Of a DNA stretch of 64,000 bases, positions 1 to 8,207 are shown piece by piece; the first letter of the stretch is position 1; every line of letters begins with the position of its first letter. The translations under genes and the position numbers were made by a program. The DNA comes from Acetobacter farinalis (GTDB lineage Bacteria; Pseudomonadota; Alphaproteobacteria; Acetobacterales; Acetobacteraceae). Where the stretch lies: assembly GCF_011516935.1 (NCBI RefSeq), contig NZ_WOTF01000002.1, forward strand, positions 1-64,000, in the 5' to 3' direction. The notes under the pieces were generated by a model. The model saw only the letters and a program-made list of their open reading frames with translations. It was not told the DNA's origin and searched no databases.

Positions 1-2
1 AG

Positions 3-281
3 GCCAATGAAGACTTCATGGAAAAGGAGGGCTTTGTCTCGAAGGTTCACAGGAAGAAACCGCATCTCAAGCCTATGCCCAGGCATATCCAGAAATCCAA
101 TGCTGGAAAGTCGGTGATCCGCTCGCGTGTCGAGCATGTCTTTGCCGATCAGAAGTCACAGACGGGGCTCTTCATCCGGACCGTCGGTATCACCCGAGCC
201 ACCATGAGGATCGGGCTCGCCAATATCGTCTACAATATGCGCCGTTTCCTCTTCCTGGAGCGGATCAGCGCGAATGCATAG
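3..281 (+). mobile_element. IS5-like transposase, C-terminal fragment (cut by window start)
   Basis: The open frame runs in from the window edge, so only the last 92 or so residues are visible. They hold the Arg-rich C-terminal third of an IS5-family DDE transposase: an S-x-I-R-S-R-V-E-H-V-F segment contains the catalytic glutamate (within RVEHVF), followed by R-x-G-L-A-N-I-V-Y-N-M-R-R. The usual role is cut-and-paste transposition in the cytoplasm. I cannot tell whether the element is complete upstream. No convincing terminal inverted repeat is recognisable in the 90 bases after the stop, only a small hairpin. The ATG at 18 is internal and not the real start. Confidence 0.8.
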
Positions 282-303
282 CAATCCAGCGGGGGGCAGC
301 CCC

Positions 304-326
304 TGATCTGCTCAAAACGCAGATCA
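304..326. terminator. Small stem-loop after the transposase
   Basis: An 8-bp perfect stem (304-311 with 319-326) closes a 7-base loop. There is no U-tract on either strand, only an A-rich stretch. It lies between the transposase stop and the end of the convergent gene at 372, so it may act as a weak terminator or belong to the end of the insertion sequence. Confidence 0.3.
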
Positions 327-371
327 AAAGCTCTCCAGAAAACCGTCAATCAAATCGCCAAAACCCAGAAA

Positions 372-806
372 TTACTGGCCAAGCACATCAATCAACGGTT
401 CTTCGATCCCTCCATCTTTTACATACCAGAGCGTGTTGAACAGAAGTTTTTCCGGCAGAAACAGGCGGACAGACGAGGGCACCAGTTTCAACACCCACAT
501 GTAAACCGCTTCCATTTTTTCGCGGTCGTTGAGCACTTCACTGGCAGCCGCAACGGCCACCATCAGAACGGCTTTTTCAATATAGGGTTTATATTTCTTA
601 AGGAATTCTTTCGGGATTATTCTTTTCGGGGTGTATTTCTCAACAGCCCTCCTCCCTAAAGACCCAGCTTTCTGGCCAGCCGTCACCAGTCTGGTTTTCA
701 GCCGCTCCACCTTCTTCGGTTTTTCTTCAGCAAGCAGAAACTGTGCCTCATGGGGCGGGAGACCCTCTGGCACCAGACTGGCTCTGACAACATCTTTATC
801 TGGCAC
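372..806 (-). CDS. Hypothetical protein, 144 aa
   Basis: I do not recognise a family. The 144-residue product starts with GTG at 806, with only a weak AGG about ten bases upstream. Residues 25-70 are strongly basic (Lys/Arg-rich, including a Y-T-P-K-R-I-I-P-K-E-F stretch). Residues 78-90 form a hydrophobic Ala/Val segment, probably an amphipathic helix or a marginal membrane segment. The tail is acidic and ends in Asp-Val-Leu-Gly-Gln. It sits between an insertion-sequence end and the sulfur cluster, so it may be accessory DNA. A long overlapping frame on the other strand is less credible because it lacks a start signal and has biased composition. Confidence 0.5.
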   Translation of the reverse strand: MPDKDVVRASLVPEGLPPHEAQFLLAEEKPKKVERLKTRLVTAGQKAGSLGRRAVEKYTPKRIIPKEFLKKYKPYIEKAVLMVAVAAASEVLNDREKMEAVYMWVLKLVPSSVRLFLPEKLLFNTLWYVKDGGIEEPLIDVLGQ

Positions 807-925
807 TACGGATCAACCTGAAGGTGACTTTCAAAAGCAGGCAGAACACAATCCTGTGGTTATGTTCCCGCCCTGACGATAGCAGCCGGACGAGCAAGGT
901 TCAAACCACCTCGTAGGACAGGATA

Positions 926-1348
926 TCAGGGCGTTATGGACGGCAGGCCGGAGCGGATAAAGGCAAATTGCGCGCCCCCCTCTTCCTGCGCCTTCACTCC
1001 CGGTGATGAGCCCGTGCGCCGTGCCGACACTTTTTGCAAAAGTGGCGCAGCTACGCGGTCTTCCTGCAAAAGGCCGATCAAGGCGCGCGCTCGCAGCATT
1101 TCATCATCATTCGCCAGACTGTAGTAAATGGCCCGGGACTCGCGGCGAGGCAGAATAACGGACGCCCGCCGTAACGTGCCCAGTTGCTGGCTGAGGGTCG
1201 GCTGGCCAATGCCTGTTCTGCTTTCCAGTTCACTGACAGCCAGAGGACCATCCAGCAGGGCATCCAGAATCATCAGCCTCTGCGGCTGGGCAAACAGCTT
1301 GAGCCGCTCCACAAGCTGCTTCGCCATAGCGAGAGAAAGGCTGCTCAT
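926..1348 (-). CDS. ArsR/SmtB-family transcriptional regulator
   Basis: This 140-residue winged-helix repressor has the ArsR core: L-F-A-Q-P-Q-R-L-M-I-L (residues 18-28), the recognition helix G-Q-P-T-L-S-Q-Q-L-G-T-L-R, then the wing R-R-E-S-R-A-I-Y-Y-S-L. Its start ATG overlaps the peroxiredoxin stop by 4 bp (1345-1348), so the two are co-transcribed. Next to a persulfide-dioxygenase-like gene and a TauE exporter, the context matches BigR/SqrR persulfide sensors. However, the product contains no cysteine at all, so it cannot use their dithiol switch. The C-terminal 40 residues are Gly/Ser-rich and unlike the family. The family call is secure; the inducer is unknown. Confidence 0.88.
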   Translation of the reverse strand: MSSLSLAMAKQLVERLKLFAQPQRLMILDALLDGPLAVSELESRTGIGQPTLSQQLGTLRRASVILPRRESRAIYYSLANDDEMLRARALIGLLQEDRVAAPLLQKVSARRTGSSPGVKAQEEGGAQFAFIRSGLPSITP

Positions 1349-2004
1349 ACCTTCTCATCCGGCCGGAGCACCATGAACCATGCCGGGCCAGCTTCCGCCA
1401 CAGCCTCCTGCCTCTGGGGGGTGGGCTTCACCACGTCCTCTCCCGGCATCCATCCCTCCGGGGCCAGCACATCCCCTACCGCAACCCGTTGCAGGGCCGC
1501 CAGCAGGCGCACCAGTTCGGCCACGGAGCGCCCGACTGTCATGGGGTACCATGTTATGGCCCGCACAATGCCATCCGGGTCTATCATATAGGCGGCCCGC
1601 ACCGTGGCACTGCTCCGGGCGGTGCTGTCCAGCATGCCATAGGCCCGGCTGATGGCCATGGACGGATCTTCCACCACAGGGAACGGGATCACCACGCCAA
1701 ACTGTGCCCGGATGGCATCCACCCACGCCAGATGAGAGGGCAGACTATCGACCGAAAGCCCGACCAGCGCACAGTTCATGGCGCGAAACTGCGGCTCCGC
1801 GCGCGCCAGAGCAATAAATTCACTGGTACAGACCGGCGTAAAATCCGCAGGATGGGAGAACAGCAGCACCCAGTGCCCGCGAAGGGTACTTAACGTCAGG
1901 TCACCCTGCGTGGTCCGCGCCACGAAATCGGGGGCCGTATCTCCAATCCTGAGGGGAGACGGCGCCTGAGAAAAGGAACAGGCTTCAAACGTAGGATCGC
2001 TCAT
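1345..2004 (-). CDS. Peroxiredoxin, Prx6/1-Cys type
   Basis: This 219-residue thiol peroxidase should reduce H2O2, organic hydroperoxides or persulfides in the cytoplasm. The peroxidatic site H-P-A-D-F-T-P-V-C-T-S-E-F has its cysteine at residue 59. The later S-H-L-A-W-V-D motif and the long C-terminal arm (about residues 150-219) are typical of the Prx6 class. Two other cysteines (residue 9 and within A-M-N-C-A-L) are not at a standard resolving position. It is the first gene of a two-gene operon with the overlapping ArsR gene. It is divergent from the beta-lactamase-fold gene across a 108-bp AT-rich gap, which suggests shared control with the sulfur genes. Confidence 0.88.
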   Translation of the reverse strand: MSDPTFEACSFSQAPSPLRIGDTAPDFVARTTQGDLTLSTLRGHWVLLFSHPADFTPVCTSEFIALARAEPQFRAMNCALVGLSVDSLPSHLAWVDAIRAQFGVVIPFPVVEDPSMAISRAYGMLDSTARSSATVRAAYMIDPDGIVRAITWYPMTVGRSVAELVRLLAALQRVAVGDVLAPEGWMPGEDVVKPTPQRQEAVAEAGPAWFMVLRPDEKV

Positions 2005-2050
2005 GCTGCGTTACTTACGCGGATTGCTCTTCTTGACGCAAGATGGTTTC

Positions 2051-2077
2051 ATATTTAATGAAAACGAATATACATTC
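2051..2077. promoter_or_regulatory. Candidate operator in the divergent sulfur-cluster promoter
   Basis: The gap between the divergent peroxiredoxin and dioxygenase genes is much richer in A+T than its surroundings. It holds overlapping dyads: ATATT at 2051-2055 with AATAT at 2067-2071, and GAAT at 2066-2069 with ATTC at 2074-2077. A -35-like TTGACG lies at 2033-2038, with an imperfect TAATGA about 17 bases on, on the plus strand. BigR-type regulators bind AT-rich dyads at such positions, so the local ArsR protein is the obvious candidate ligand. The element is short and the assignment is inference. Confidence 0.35.
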
Positions 2078-2112
2078 TTAAGTTAATCCATAAACTAAAA
2101 AGGATGCTCCCC

Positions 2113-3039
2113 ATGACGGATGCCTCTGTTGCCTCGGCCGCGGAACAGATCCTGCTGGCTGAACGCGCTCCAGACAAACGGCCTATCGTCAAAACCTTTT
2201 TTGATGACGCAACCTTTACCGCCAGCCATGTGGTGCATGACCCGGAAACAAAGGCCGCCGCCGTGGTGGACAGCGTTCTGGACTATGACCCTGCCTCCGG
2301 TCGCACCCGCTACGACTCTGCCCGGAAAATTGTGCAGTACGTGCGGGAGAACGACCTGAACGTCATCTGGCAACTGGAAACCCATGCCCACGCGGACCAT
2401 CTTTCCGCCGCCCCCTGGCTACAGGAGCAGATTGGCGGGAAACTGGGCATTGGGGCTGATATCACCCGTGTGCAGAACGTGTTCGGCAAGATTTTCAATG
2501 CAGGGACCAGCTTTGCGCGGGATGGCTCACAGTTCGACCACCTGTTTCATGATGGTGACCGCTTCCAGATCGGCTCCCTGAACGCCATCAGCCTGCATGT
2601 TCCCGGCCATACTCCGGCAGACATGGCCTTCGTGATCGGCGATGCCGCCTTTATTGGCGATACACTGTTCATGCCCGATTATGGCACCGCCCGTGCGGAT
2701 TTCCCCGGCGGGGATGCCCGGACGCTGTATCACTCCATCCGTCGCCTGCTTTCCCTCCCGGAACAGACACGCCTCTTCCTGTGCCATGACTACAAGGCGC
2801 CGGGCCGCTCGGAATTCGCGTGGGAGACCACAGTAGGGGCCGAGCGCAGGCATAATATCCATGTGCATGACGGCGTGCCGGAAGAGGATTTTGTCAGCAT
2901 GCGCACAAAGCGGGACGCAACCCTCTCTCTGCCCAACCTCATCATGCCATCCGTGCAGATCAACATGCGCGGGGGACATATGCCGGAACCGGAAGAAAAC
3001 GGCGTCAGCTACATCAAGATTCCCGTCAACACACTCTGA
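2113..3039 (+). CDS. MBL-fold hydrolase, Blh/ETHE1-like persulfide dioxygenase
   Basis: This 308-residue metallo-beta-lactamase-fold protein has T-H-A-H-A-D-H-L at residues 90-97, P-G-H-T-P-A-D, a G-D-T-L-F-M-P-D metal-site motif and H-D-Y near residue 220. This is the pattern of ETHE1/Blh non-heme iron persulfide dioxygenases, which turn glutathione persulfide into sulfite. I chose the ATG at 2113 because AAAGGA sits at a good distance before it; an in-frame ATG at 2104 overlaps that ribosome site. It is followed after 52 bases by a TauE/SafE exporter that could expel the sulfite. Zn-dependent hydrolase activity cannot be excluded from sequence alone. Confidence 0.85.
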   Translation: MTDASVASAAEQILLAERAPDKRPIVKTFFDDATFTASHVVHDPETKAAAVVDSVLDYDPASGRTRYDSARKIVQYVRENDLNVIWQLETHAHADHLSAAPWLQEQIGGKLGIGADITRVQNVFGKIFNAGTSFARDGSQFDHLFHDGDRFQIGSLNAISLHVPGHTPADMAFVIGDAAFIGDTLFMPDYGTARADFPGGDARTLYHSIRRLLSLPEQTRLFLCHDYKAPGRSEFAWETTVGAERRHNIHVHDGVPEEDFVSMRTKRDATLSLPNLIMPSVQINMRGGHMPEPEENGVSYIKIPVNTL

Positions 3040-3091
3040 GCGGTTAGTCCGGCAGCGCTCCTCCTCCGTTTTTTGAGGCACACCCTACAGA

Positions 3092-3874
3092 ATGACAACT
3101 CCCCTTGTGCAGACCGGTCTGGAACTTTTCTCCGGCTCTCTGGTTGGTTTTACTCTCGGGCTCATTGGCGGCGGCGGCTCCATTCTGGCTGTGCCGCTCA
3201 TGGTGTATCTGGTGGGTGTTTCCAATCCGCATGTCGCCATTGGCACCAGCGCACTGGCTGTTGCGATCAATGCACTGGTGGGACTTGGGCAGCATGCGCG
3301 TGCTCACACTGTCAAATGGCGGTGCGCGGCCATTTTTGCCTCATGCGGTGTGCTGGGGGCTTTTCTCGGCGCGGCTCTTGGAAAAGCCGTTGATGGCAAA
3401 AAACTTCTTCTGTGCTTTGCCATTCTGATGATTGGTGTGGGGATTCTCATGCTGCGCGGATGCAGAAACGAAGGCTGCCCCGGCGCAAGCTGCAACCGTG
3501 ACAATGCTGCGAAAGTTGCAGGGTTTGGCGCAGGAACCGGTCTTCTGTCAGGCTTTTTCGGCATTGGCGGGGGGTTTCTGATTGTACCGGGTCTGATTGC
3601 CTCTACCGGCATGCCGATCCTGAATGCAGTTGGTACCTCACTGGTGGCTGTTTCGGCTTTCGGGCTGAGCACGGCTATCAGTTACATGTTTTCCGGGTAT
3701 ATTGACTGGTCTCTGGCCGGACTGTTCATTCTGGGCGGAGCGGCAGGCAGCCTGCTGGGAACACGGGTGGCACGCTCTCTGGCGCAATCCAGAGGAGCCC
3801 TGACGATTTTCTTTGCCTGCGTGATTTTCTTCGTGGCCCTCTACATGATCTGGCAGAGCCTGTACGGCGGATAA
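3092..3874 (+). CDS. TauE/SafE family sulfite/sulfonate exporter
   Basis: This 260-residue inner-membrane protein has about eight hydrophobic segments and the duplicated TauE/SafE signature: G-L-I-G-G-G-G-S near residue 25 and G-F-F-G-I-G-G-G-F near residue 155. Members export small anionic sulfur compounds such as sulfite or sulfoacetate. A central loop (about residues 123-137) is unusually cysteine-rich (C-R-N-E-G-C-P-G-A-S-C) and could bind metal or react with sulfane sulfur; this is inference. It lies downstream of the persulfide-dioxygenase-like gene on the same strand, with GAGG 13 bases before the start. That supports a pathway of persulfide oxidation followed by sulfite export. Confidence 0.87.
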   Translation: MTTPLVQTGLELFSGSLVGFTLGLIGGGGSILAVPLMVYLVGVSNPHVAIGTSALAVAINALVGLGQHARAHTVKWRCAAIFASCGVLGAFLGAALGKAVDGKKLLLCFAILMIGVGILMLRGCRNEGCPGASCNRDNAAKVAGFGAGTGLLSGFFGIGGGFLIVPGLIASTGMPILNAVGTSLVAVSAFGLSTAISYMFSGYIDWSLAGLFILGGAAGSLLGTRVARSLAQSRGALTIFFACVIFFVALYMIWQSLYGG

Positions 3875-3879
3875 TTCCT

Positions 3880-5559
3880 TCAGACCGTATATGCGCGCGC
3901 CGCGGCAATGGCGGTATGGAGCTGAGTGTAGATATTGTCCGCTCCCACAACAGCACTGATCCCGTGCCGGTCCATATCCGCGCGTAAAAACGGATTAACC
4001 CTGCCAAACAGAATATGAACCGGCTTTGCCTGTAACTCTCTCAAAACATCCCGCAGCAGGCTGGCCGCAGAATAATCAATATCCGTAATGGCGGAGGCAT
4101 CCACCACAATACAACAGACAGGCGCGTGCGCCGTGTTGATCAGAAACCGGATATCCTCTGAAAAGCGATTGCAGTTTGCATAAAACAGATCCGCACAGAA
4201 GCGATATACTATCAGCCCCGGCTCAGTCTCAACGCCCGCTTTCACCTGTGTTGCTTCCAGAAGATGTGTATGGGCATCTTCCTGCAAAACCATAGTATGT
4301 GGCTCATAACTATGCCGAACATGCCGGAAAAGAGAGAGCATGATGGCCACCAGAATACCCTGCTCCACCCCGACACCCACAACAGTAGCCATGGTTATCA
4401 GCGCCAGACCGAATTCACCGGGGCTTTCCTGCCGGATCCGCCTGAGTGCCCGTAGATCGATCATTCCCATTGCAACACTGAAAACAATCGCGCCCAGCAC
4501 ACAGCGTGGCAGATAGTGGAGTGGTGCCGTGAAAAACAGCAGGACAATCAGGGTCACACAGGCAAAAACAAGCTGCGCCCGCTGGCTGCGCGCGCCAGCC
4601 TGCACCGCCATGGCTGTCTGTGTCGGGCTGCCATTGACCGTAAAAGTTCCGCTCAGCCCCGCCAGCGCATTCGCAAGACTGAGGCCAAGAATATCCCTGT
4701 TTTCATCAACAGTTTCCTGAAATTCCCAGGCATATGCACGGGATGTGGCCGCACTTTGCGCAATAATCACAAAAACACAGGATGCCGCAACAGGAAGAAG
4801 GCTGAGCGTGTCATTCCAGCTCACATCAGGCAGGGACAAAGAGGGCAGTCCGCCAGAAAGCGGCCCCACCAGCGCAACCCCCCGCGCCTCCAGCCCCAAC
4901 GCCCAGCTTGCAAAAATACTGCACCCTACAACCAGCAAAGCAAGAGGCTTATGCGGCGCAAGCTTTGCCCCCGCGAACAACAGGGCATACACCCCCAGAG
5001 AAATTCCGGCACACAGCGGCACCATATGCGGCAGGGCCTTTAACAGATCGAAGCATTGCAAAAGCGGATTATGTGCCACACCATGCAGGCCAAGCATGTC
5101 ATACGCCATGGCGATACCAACCTGTAACCCCACTCCGGCCATAAACCCGACCAGCACCGTGCGGGACAGAAAATCTGCCAGAAACCCCAGCCGGAACAGC
5201 CGCGCCACCAGCAGGCACACCGCACTGAGCAGTGCCACCATGCTGACCAGCGCCATGTAATGGGCACTGCCCGGCGGTGCCATACGCCCCAGCGCACTGG
5301 AAAAAATAGCGGCCGTTGCGGAATCTGCCGCCACCACCAGATGCCGTGAAGACCCCGCCCAGGCAAACGCCACCAGCGGGAGCAGAACCGTATACAGCCC
5401 TGTGACGGCTGGCATGCCGGCAATACGGGCATAGCCGAGAACCTGTGGAATATTCATGCAGGCCAGAGAAAGCCCCGCCAGGCTATCCCGCAGCACCCCG
5501 GCCCGCAGAACTCCGCCCCGCACACCTTGGGCTCCTGCCCTGAACAGGCTCTTCAGCAT
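3880..5559 (-). CDS. SulP-family inorganic anion transporter with STAS domain
   Basis: A 559-residue permease. Residues 1-410 are very hydrophobic with 10-14 predicted membrane segments and the SulP signature near the N-terminus (N-I-P-Q-V-L-G-Y-A-R-I-A-G-M-P-A-V-T-G-L). The last 120 residues form a cytoplasmic STAS domain (Y-R-F-C-A-D-L-F-Y-A-N, then D-A-S-A-I-T-D-I-D-Y-S-A). SulP proteins import sulfate, bicarbonate or other anions. GGAGTGG precedes the ATG at 5559; an upstream in-frame ATG at 5589 has AAAAGG and would add ten residues. It converges on the TauE gene with 5 bp between stops. In this cluster, sulfate or thiosulfate is the likely substrate. Confidence 0.88.
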   Translation of the reverse strand: MLKSLFRAGAQGVRGGVLRAGVLRDSLAGLSLACMNIPQVLGYARIAGMPAVTGLYTVLLPLVAFAWAGSSRHLVVAADSATAAIFSSALGRMAPPGSAHYMALVSMVALLSAVCLLVARLFRLGFLADFLSRTVLVGFMAGVGLQVGIAMAYDMLGLHGVAHNPLLQCFDLLKALPHMVPLCAGISLGVYALLFAGAKLAPHKPLALLVVGCSIFASWALGLEARGVALVGPLSGGLPSLSLPDVSWNDTLSLLPVAASCVFVIIAQSAATSRAYAWEFQETVDENRDILGLSLANALAGLSGTFTVNGSPTQTAMAVQAGARSQRAQLVFACVTLIVLLFFTAPLHYLPRCVLGAIVFSVAMGMIDLRALRRIRQESPGEFGLALITMATVVGVGVEQGILVAIMLSLFRHVRHSYEPHTMVLQEDAHTHLLEATQVKAGVETEPGLIVYRFCADLFYANCNRFSEDIRFLINTAHAPVCCIVVDASAITDIDYSAASLLRDVLRELQAKPVHILFGRVNPFLRADMDRHGISAVVGADNIYTQLHTAIAAARAYTV

Positions 5560-5737
5560 TGCATCCACTCCAATGGTCTCTTGGTCCATCAGAGCCTTTT
5601 GCAGCCATTCCCGGCTTTCGTCACCTTATTTGCCGGATTTGCCGGGCAACCCAGTTTACTGACCAGCCCAGCCCCAAAGCCAGAGGCAACCGGACACAAA
5701 CCGCGCCGGGGCGGAAGGGCTGGTTTCGTCCCGCGCT

Positions 5738-7270
5738 TTATTCCGCCGCCAGCGCCTCATGATAACGGAAACGCGCCGTCTTCACGTCACAGGTGTAAGA
5801 CTGCATGAGGACGCTGGCATTTTCAGCCAGTTCACGCACGGACTCCAGAATATATGCCACCTTGGCATCATCCATCAGAACACTGAAATTCAGCCGCACC
5901 CAACCCGGTTTTTCCACTTCCTGCCCTGCGCGGATCGCTCCCTGCATCCGCATAGACTCCTCCTGCTCCACGCCCAGAAGCCGGTGTGCGTATGGTCCCG
6001 CACAGGCACAGCCTCCGCGCGCCTGAATACCGTACAGGTCTGACAGCATCCGGGTAAACAACTGATGATGCACACGTGCGCCTGAAGCATCTCGCACACG
6101 AAACGAGAAAATGGGTAGATGCTGTTTTGCCTGAGAAGACCCTAGAATTTCCAGATACGGGCTCCCCTGCCAATACTCAGAGGCCCGCTGATACAGCGCC
6201 TGATTCCGCTGCGCCATAAAATCCGCCCCGATGGCCTCTTTCACCAGAAAACACAGGGCCGCGCGAATATTCCCCACCACATCGGGTGTTCCGGCCTCTT
6301 CCCGCACGATCACGCTGGCAGAATACTCATGCCCCCATGGGGAGACAAACCGCACCGTGCCACCACCCGGCAGCGTGGGCTCCTGCGTGGCTACCGCCGC
6401 CTCACGCACAATCAGCACCCCGGACGCTGCTGGGCCACCAATGAATTTGTGCGCTGACACCACAACAGCATCTTTTTCCGCATCTGTTCCTGCCTTCATG
6501 TCAATCGGCAGATACGGGCCGCCCCCCGCGTAATCCCAGACAACTTTCGCGCCATATTTTTTGAGAATTCTTGTGACAGAATCAGTCTCTGTCACAATAC
6601 CCGTTACATTGGAAGCTGCGGAAAAAGCGCCGATAACCAGCCGCCCCGCCTCAGCCCCGGCCAGACAGGCTTCCAGTTGGGCCAAATCCGGTCCGCCCTC
6701 CAGCGCCTCCGCAATCTCGACAAGCTCCGCACCGCTTTCGCGCCAGGGCAGAATATTGGAGTGATGTTCATACGGTCCAACCAGCACCAGCGGACGCGCT
6801 CCGGCACGCACGGCATCCCGCACACCCAGCAGATGCACAAGGCGGTTCAGGCCAGCCGTTGCACCGTTCCCGGTGAAAATGGTCGCAAAACCCTGTTCCG
6901 CGCCGCACAGCCGGGCAATGATCTGCCGGGCCTCATGCCGCATGCGGTTCATGACCTGCCCGCAGAACGAAGCCTCCGTGTGGCTGTTCGCATAATACGG
7001 CAGAACCTGCGTCATCACGGCCTGCTCGATCATCCCCAAAGCCCGGCCGGACGCCACATAATCCGCATAGACCAAAGTTTTCGGGCCGAACGGACCGGGG
7101 ATGGTCACATGATCCCCCACCAGATCAGCACGCAGGCGGGCAATATGCTCCCCACCGCGAAGTGCTGCGGCAAAATCGGTAAAAAAATTCTCGGGAGACG
7201 ATGTGATCATAATCGGGAACCATGAAGGCTGGAAAGCAGGATGCGGTGCCAATCGTAAAATGGATCGCAT
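5738..7270 (-). CDS. Class V aminotransferase / cysteine-desulfurase-like PLP enzyme
   Basis: This 510-residue fold-type I PLP enzyme carries the Schiff-base lysine in V-S-A-H-K-F-I-G-G-P, the upstream H-H-S-N-I-L-P-W-R motif typical of SufS/CsdA relatives, and G-N-G-A-T-A-G-L-N near residue 125. At 510 residues it is about 100 longer than SufS; the extra length lies in the C-terminal region around a Gly-Cys-Ala-Cys-Ala-Gly motif. It is divergent from an Lrp-type regulator across 58 bp, so that regulator probably controls it. The ATG at 7270 follows AGGGA; a later ATG at 7210 lacks a ribosome site. Whether it acts on cysteine or another amino acid is not clear. Confidence 0.8.
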   Translation of the reverse strand: MRSILRLAPHPAFQPSWFPIMITSSPENFFTDFAAALRGGEHIARLRADLVGDHVTIPGPFGPKTLVYADYVASGRALGMIEQAVMTQVLPYYANSHTEASFCGQVMNRMRHEARQIIARLCGAEQGFATIFTGNGATAGLNRLVHLLGVRDAVRAGARPLVLVGPYEHHSNILPWRESGAELVEIAEALEGGPDLAQLEACLAGAEAGRLVIGAFSAASNVTGIVTETDSVTRILKKYGAKVVWDYAGGGPYLPIDMKAGTDAEKDAVVVSAHKFIGGPAASGVLIVREAAVATQEPTLPGGGTVRFVSPWGHEYSASVIVREEAGTPDVVGNIRAALCFLVKEAIGADFMAQRNQALYQRASEYWQGSPYLEILGSSQAKQHLPIFSFRVRDASGARVHHQLFTRMLSDLYGIQARGGCACAGPYAHRLLGVEQEESMRMQGAIRAGQEVEKPGWVRLNFSVLMDDAKVAYILESVRELAENASVLMQSYTCDVKTARFRYHEALAAE

Positions 7271-7311
7271 CAAAAAAGATTCCCTATTTCATGATTGAAT
7301 CGCCCTCAGTT

Positions 7312-7325
7312 CGATCATATGATCG
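7312..7325. promoter_or_regulatory. Perfect 14-bp palindrome before the Lrp gene (candidate operator)
   Basis: CGATCATATGATCG is perfectly self-complementary. It lies 3 bp upstream of the lrp-type start codon, in the 58-bp gap shared with the divergent aminotransferase gene. Lrp/AsnC proteins usually bind dyads of about this size and repress themselves. The position would allow one site to control both genes. Binding is inferred. Confidence 0.5.
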
Positions 7326-7328
7326 GGC

Positions 7329-7790
7329 ATGTCCTATAAACTCGATAGTTTTGATCGCGCTATTCTACGCGCTTTGCAGCAGGATGCATCGCTTTCCCAG
7401 CGAGATCTGGCTGAGCGGGTCGGCATGTCCCAGAATAGCTGCTGGCGCCGCCTGCAGGCGCTGCGGGCCGCAGGGATACTGCAGGGAGAAACATTGCGTC
7501 TGGACCGGGCCGCAATAGAGCTGGACCTGACAGTGCTGGTCCTGATCAAGACCCGCCACCATTCGCAGGAGTGGCTTCAGAACTTCCGGCACATCATCCT
7601 TTCCATCCCCAATATCGTCGATTTTTACAGGATAGCCGGGGAGTATGATTACATGCTGAAAGTGGTTGCGCGGGATATGAACGCGTTTGATGCGATATAT
7701 CGGAAAATGATCGAAAAAATCGACATCGATACCGTCACATCCTACATGGCCATGGAAGCCATCGCGGATAACCGCCCCCTGCCTGTCTAA
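7329..7790 (+). CDS. Lrp/AsnC-family transcriptional regulator
   Basis: A 153-residue regulator. The N-terminal helix-turn-helix (residues 5-55: L-D-S-F-D-R-A-I-L-R-A-L-Q-Q-D, then S-Q-R-D-L-A-E-R-V-G-M-S-Q-N-S-C-W-R-R) matches the AsnC family. The C-terminal RAM domain (about residues 65-145) holds G-E-Y-D-Y-M-L-K-V-V and the usual ligand-binding octamer interface. Such proteins sense amino acids. It is divergent from a PLP-dependent enzyme and has a perfect 14-bp palindrome just before its start. Local control of amino-acid or sulfur-amino-acid catabolism is likely but inferred. Confidence 0.9.
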   Translation: MSYKLDSFDRAILRALQQDASLSQRDLAERVGMSQNSCWRRLQALRAAGILQGETLRLDRAAIELDLTVLVLIKTRHHSQEWLQNFRHIILSIPNIVDFYRIAGEYDYMLKVVARDMNAFDAIYRKMIEKIDIDTVTSYMAMEAIADNRPLPV

Positions 7791-7845
7791 GGGGGCTCTC
7801 TCTGATTCAGCAACCCATTTTCTTACTGCTAGCAAGGAGATTTTC

Positions 7846-8196
7846 ATGACTGTCACACTGTATCACAATCCCGCCTGCGGTACATCCCGCACTGTTCTGG
7901 GCCTTATTCAGGACGCCGGGATTGAACCGGAGATTATCCTGTATCTGAAGACACCCCCCACCCGGGAGGCTCTCGTTGAACTGGTCCGGCAGACAGGCAA
8001 ACCCGCCCGTGACCTGCTGCGCCAGAAGGGCGCATTATATGAAGAGTTGAAGCTGGATGCCCCGACAGTAACGGAAGACCAGATTCTGGATGCCATGGCG
8101 GCACATCCGGAACTGATCAACCGCCCGATTGTCATCACCGAAAAAGGCACGACTCTCTGCCGCCCGGCAGAACTTGTAAAAGACCTGCTCCCCTGA
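7846..8196 (+). CDS. arsC: Glutaredoxin-dependent arsenate reductase, ArsC
   Basis: This 116-residue thioredoxin-fold protein has the ArsC active-site loop H-N-P-A-C-G-T-S-R with the nucleophilic cysteine at residue 11. The anion-site arginines are at the usual place (R-P-I-V-I-T near residue 92), and C-R-P lies further on. It reduces arsenate to arsenite with glutathione and glutaredoxin in the cytoplasm. No arsB, acr3 or dedicated arsR lies next to it, so it is an isolated copy; members of the wider ArsC/Spx-like group can have other thiol roles. AAGGAG precedes the ATG at an ideal distance. A short GC-rich stem-loop follows. Confidence 0.87.
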   Translation: MTVTLYHNPACGTSRTVLGLIQDAGIEPEIILYLKTPPTREALVELVRQTGKPARDLLRQKGALYEELKLDAPTVTEDQILDAMAAHPELINRPIVITEKGTTLCRPAELVKDLLP

Positions 8197-8207
8197 GCGA
8201 GTTTCCT

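Noticed and set aside
631-876. Plus-strand open frame opposite the 144-aa hypothetical gene
   Set aside because: No ribosome site, Ser/Pro-biased composition, and it looks like a mirror of the minus-strand frame.
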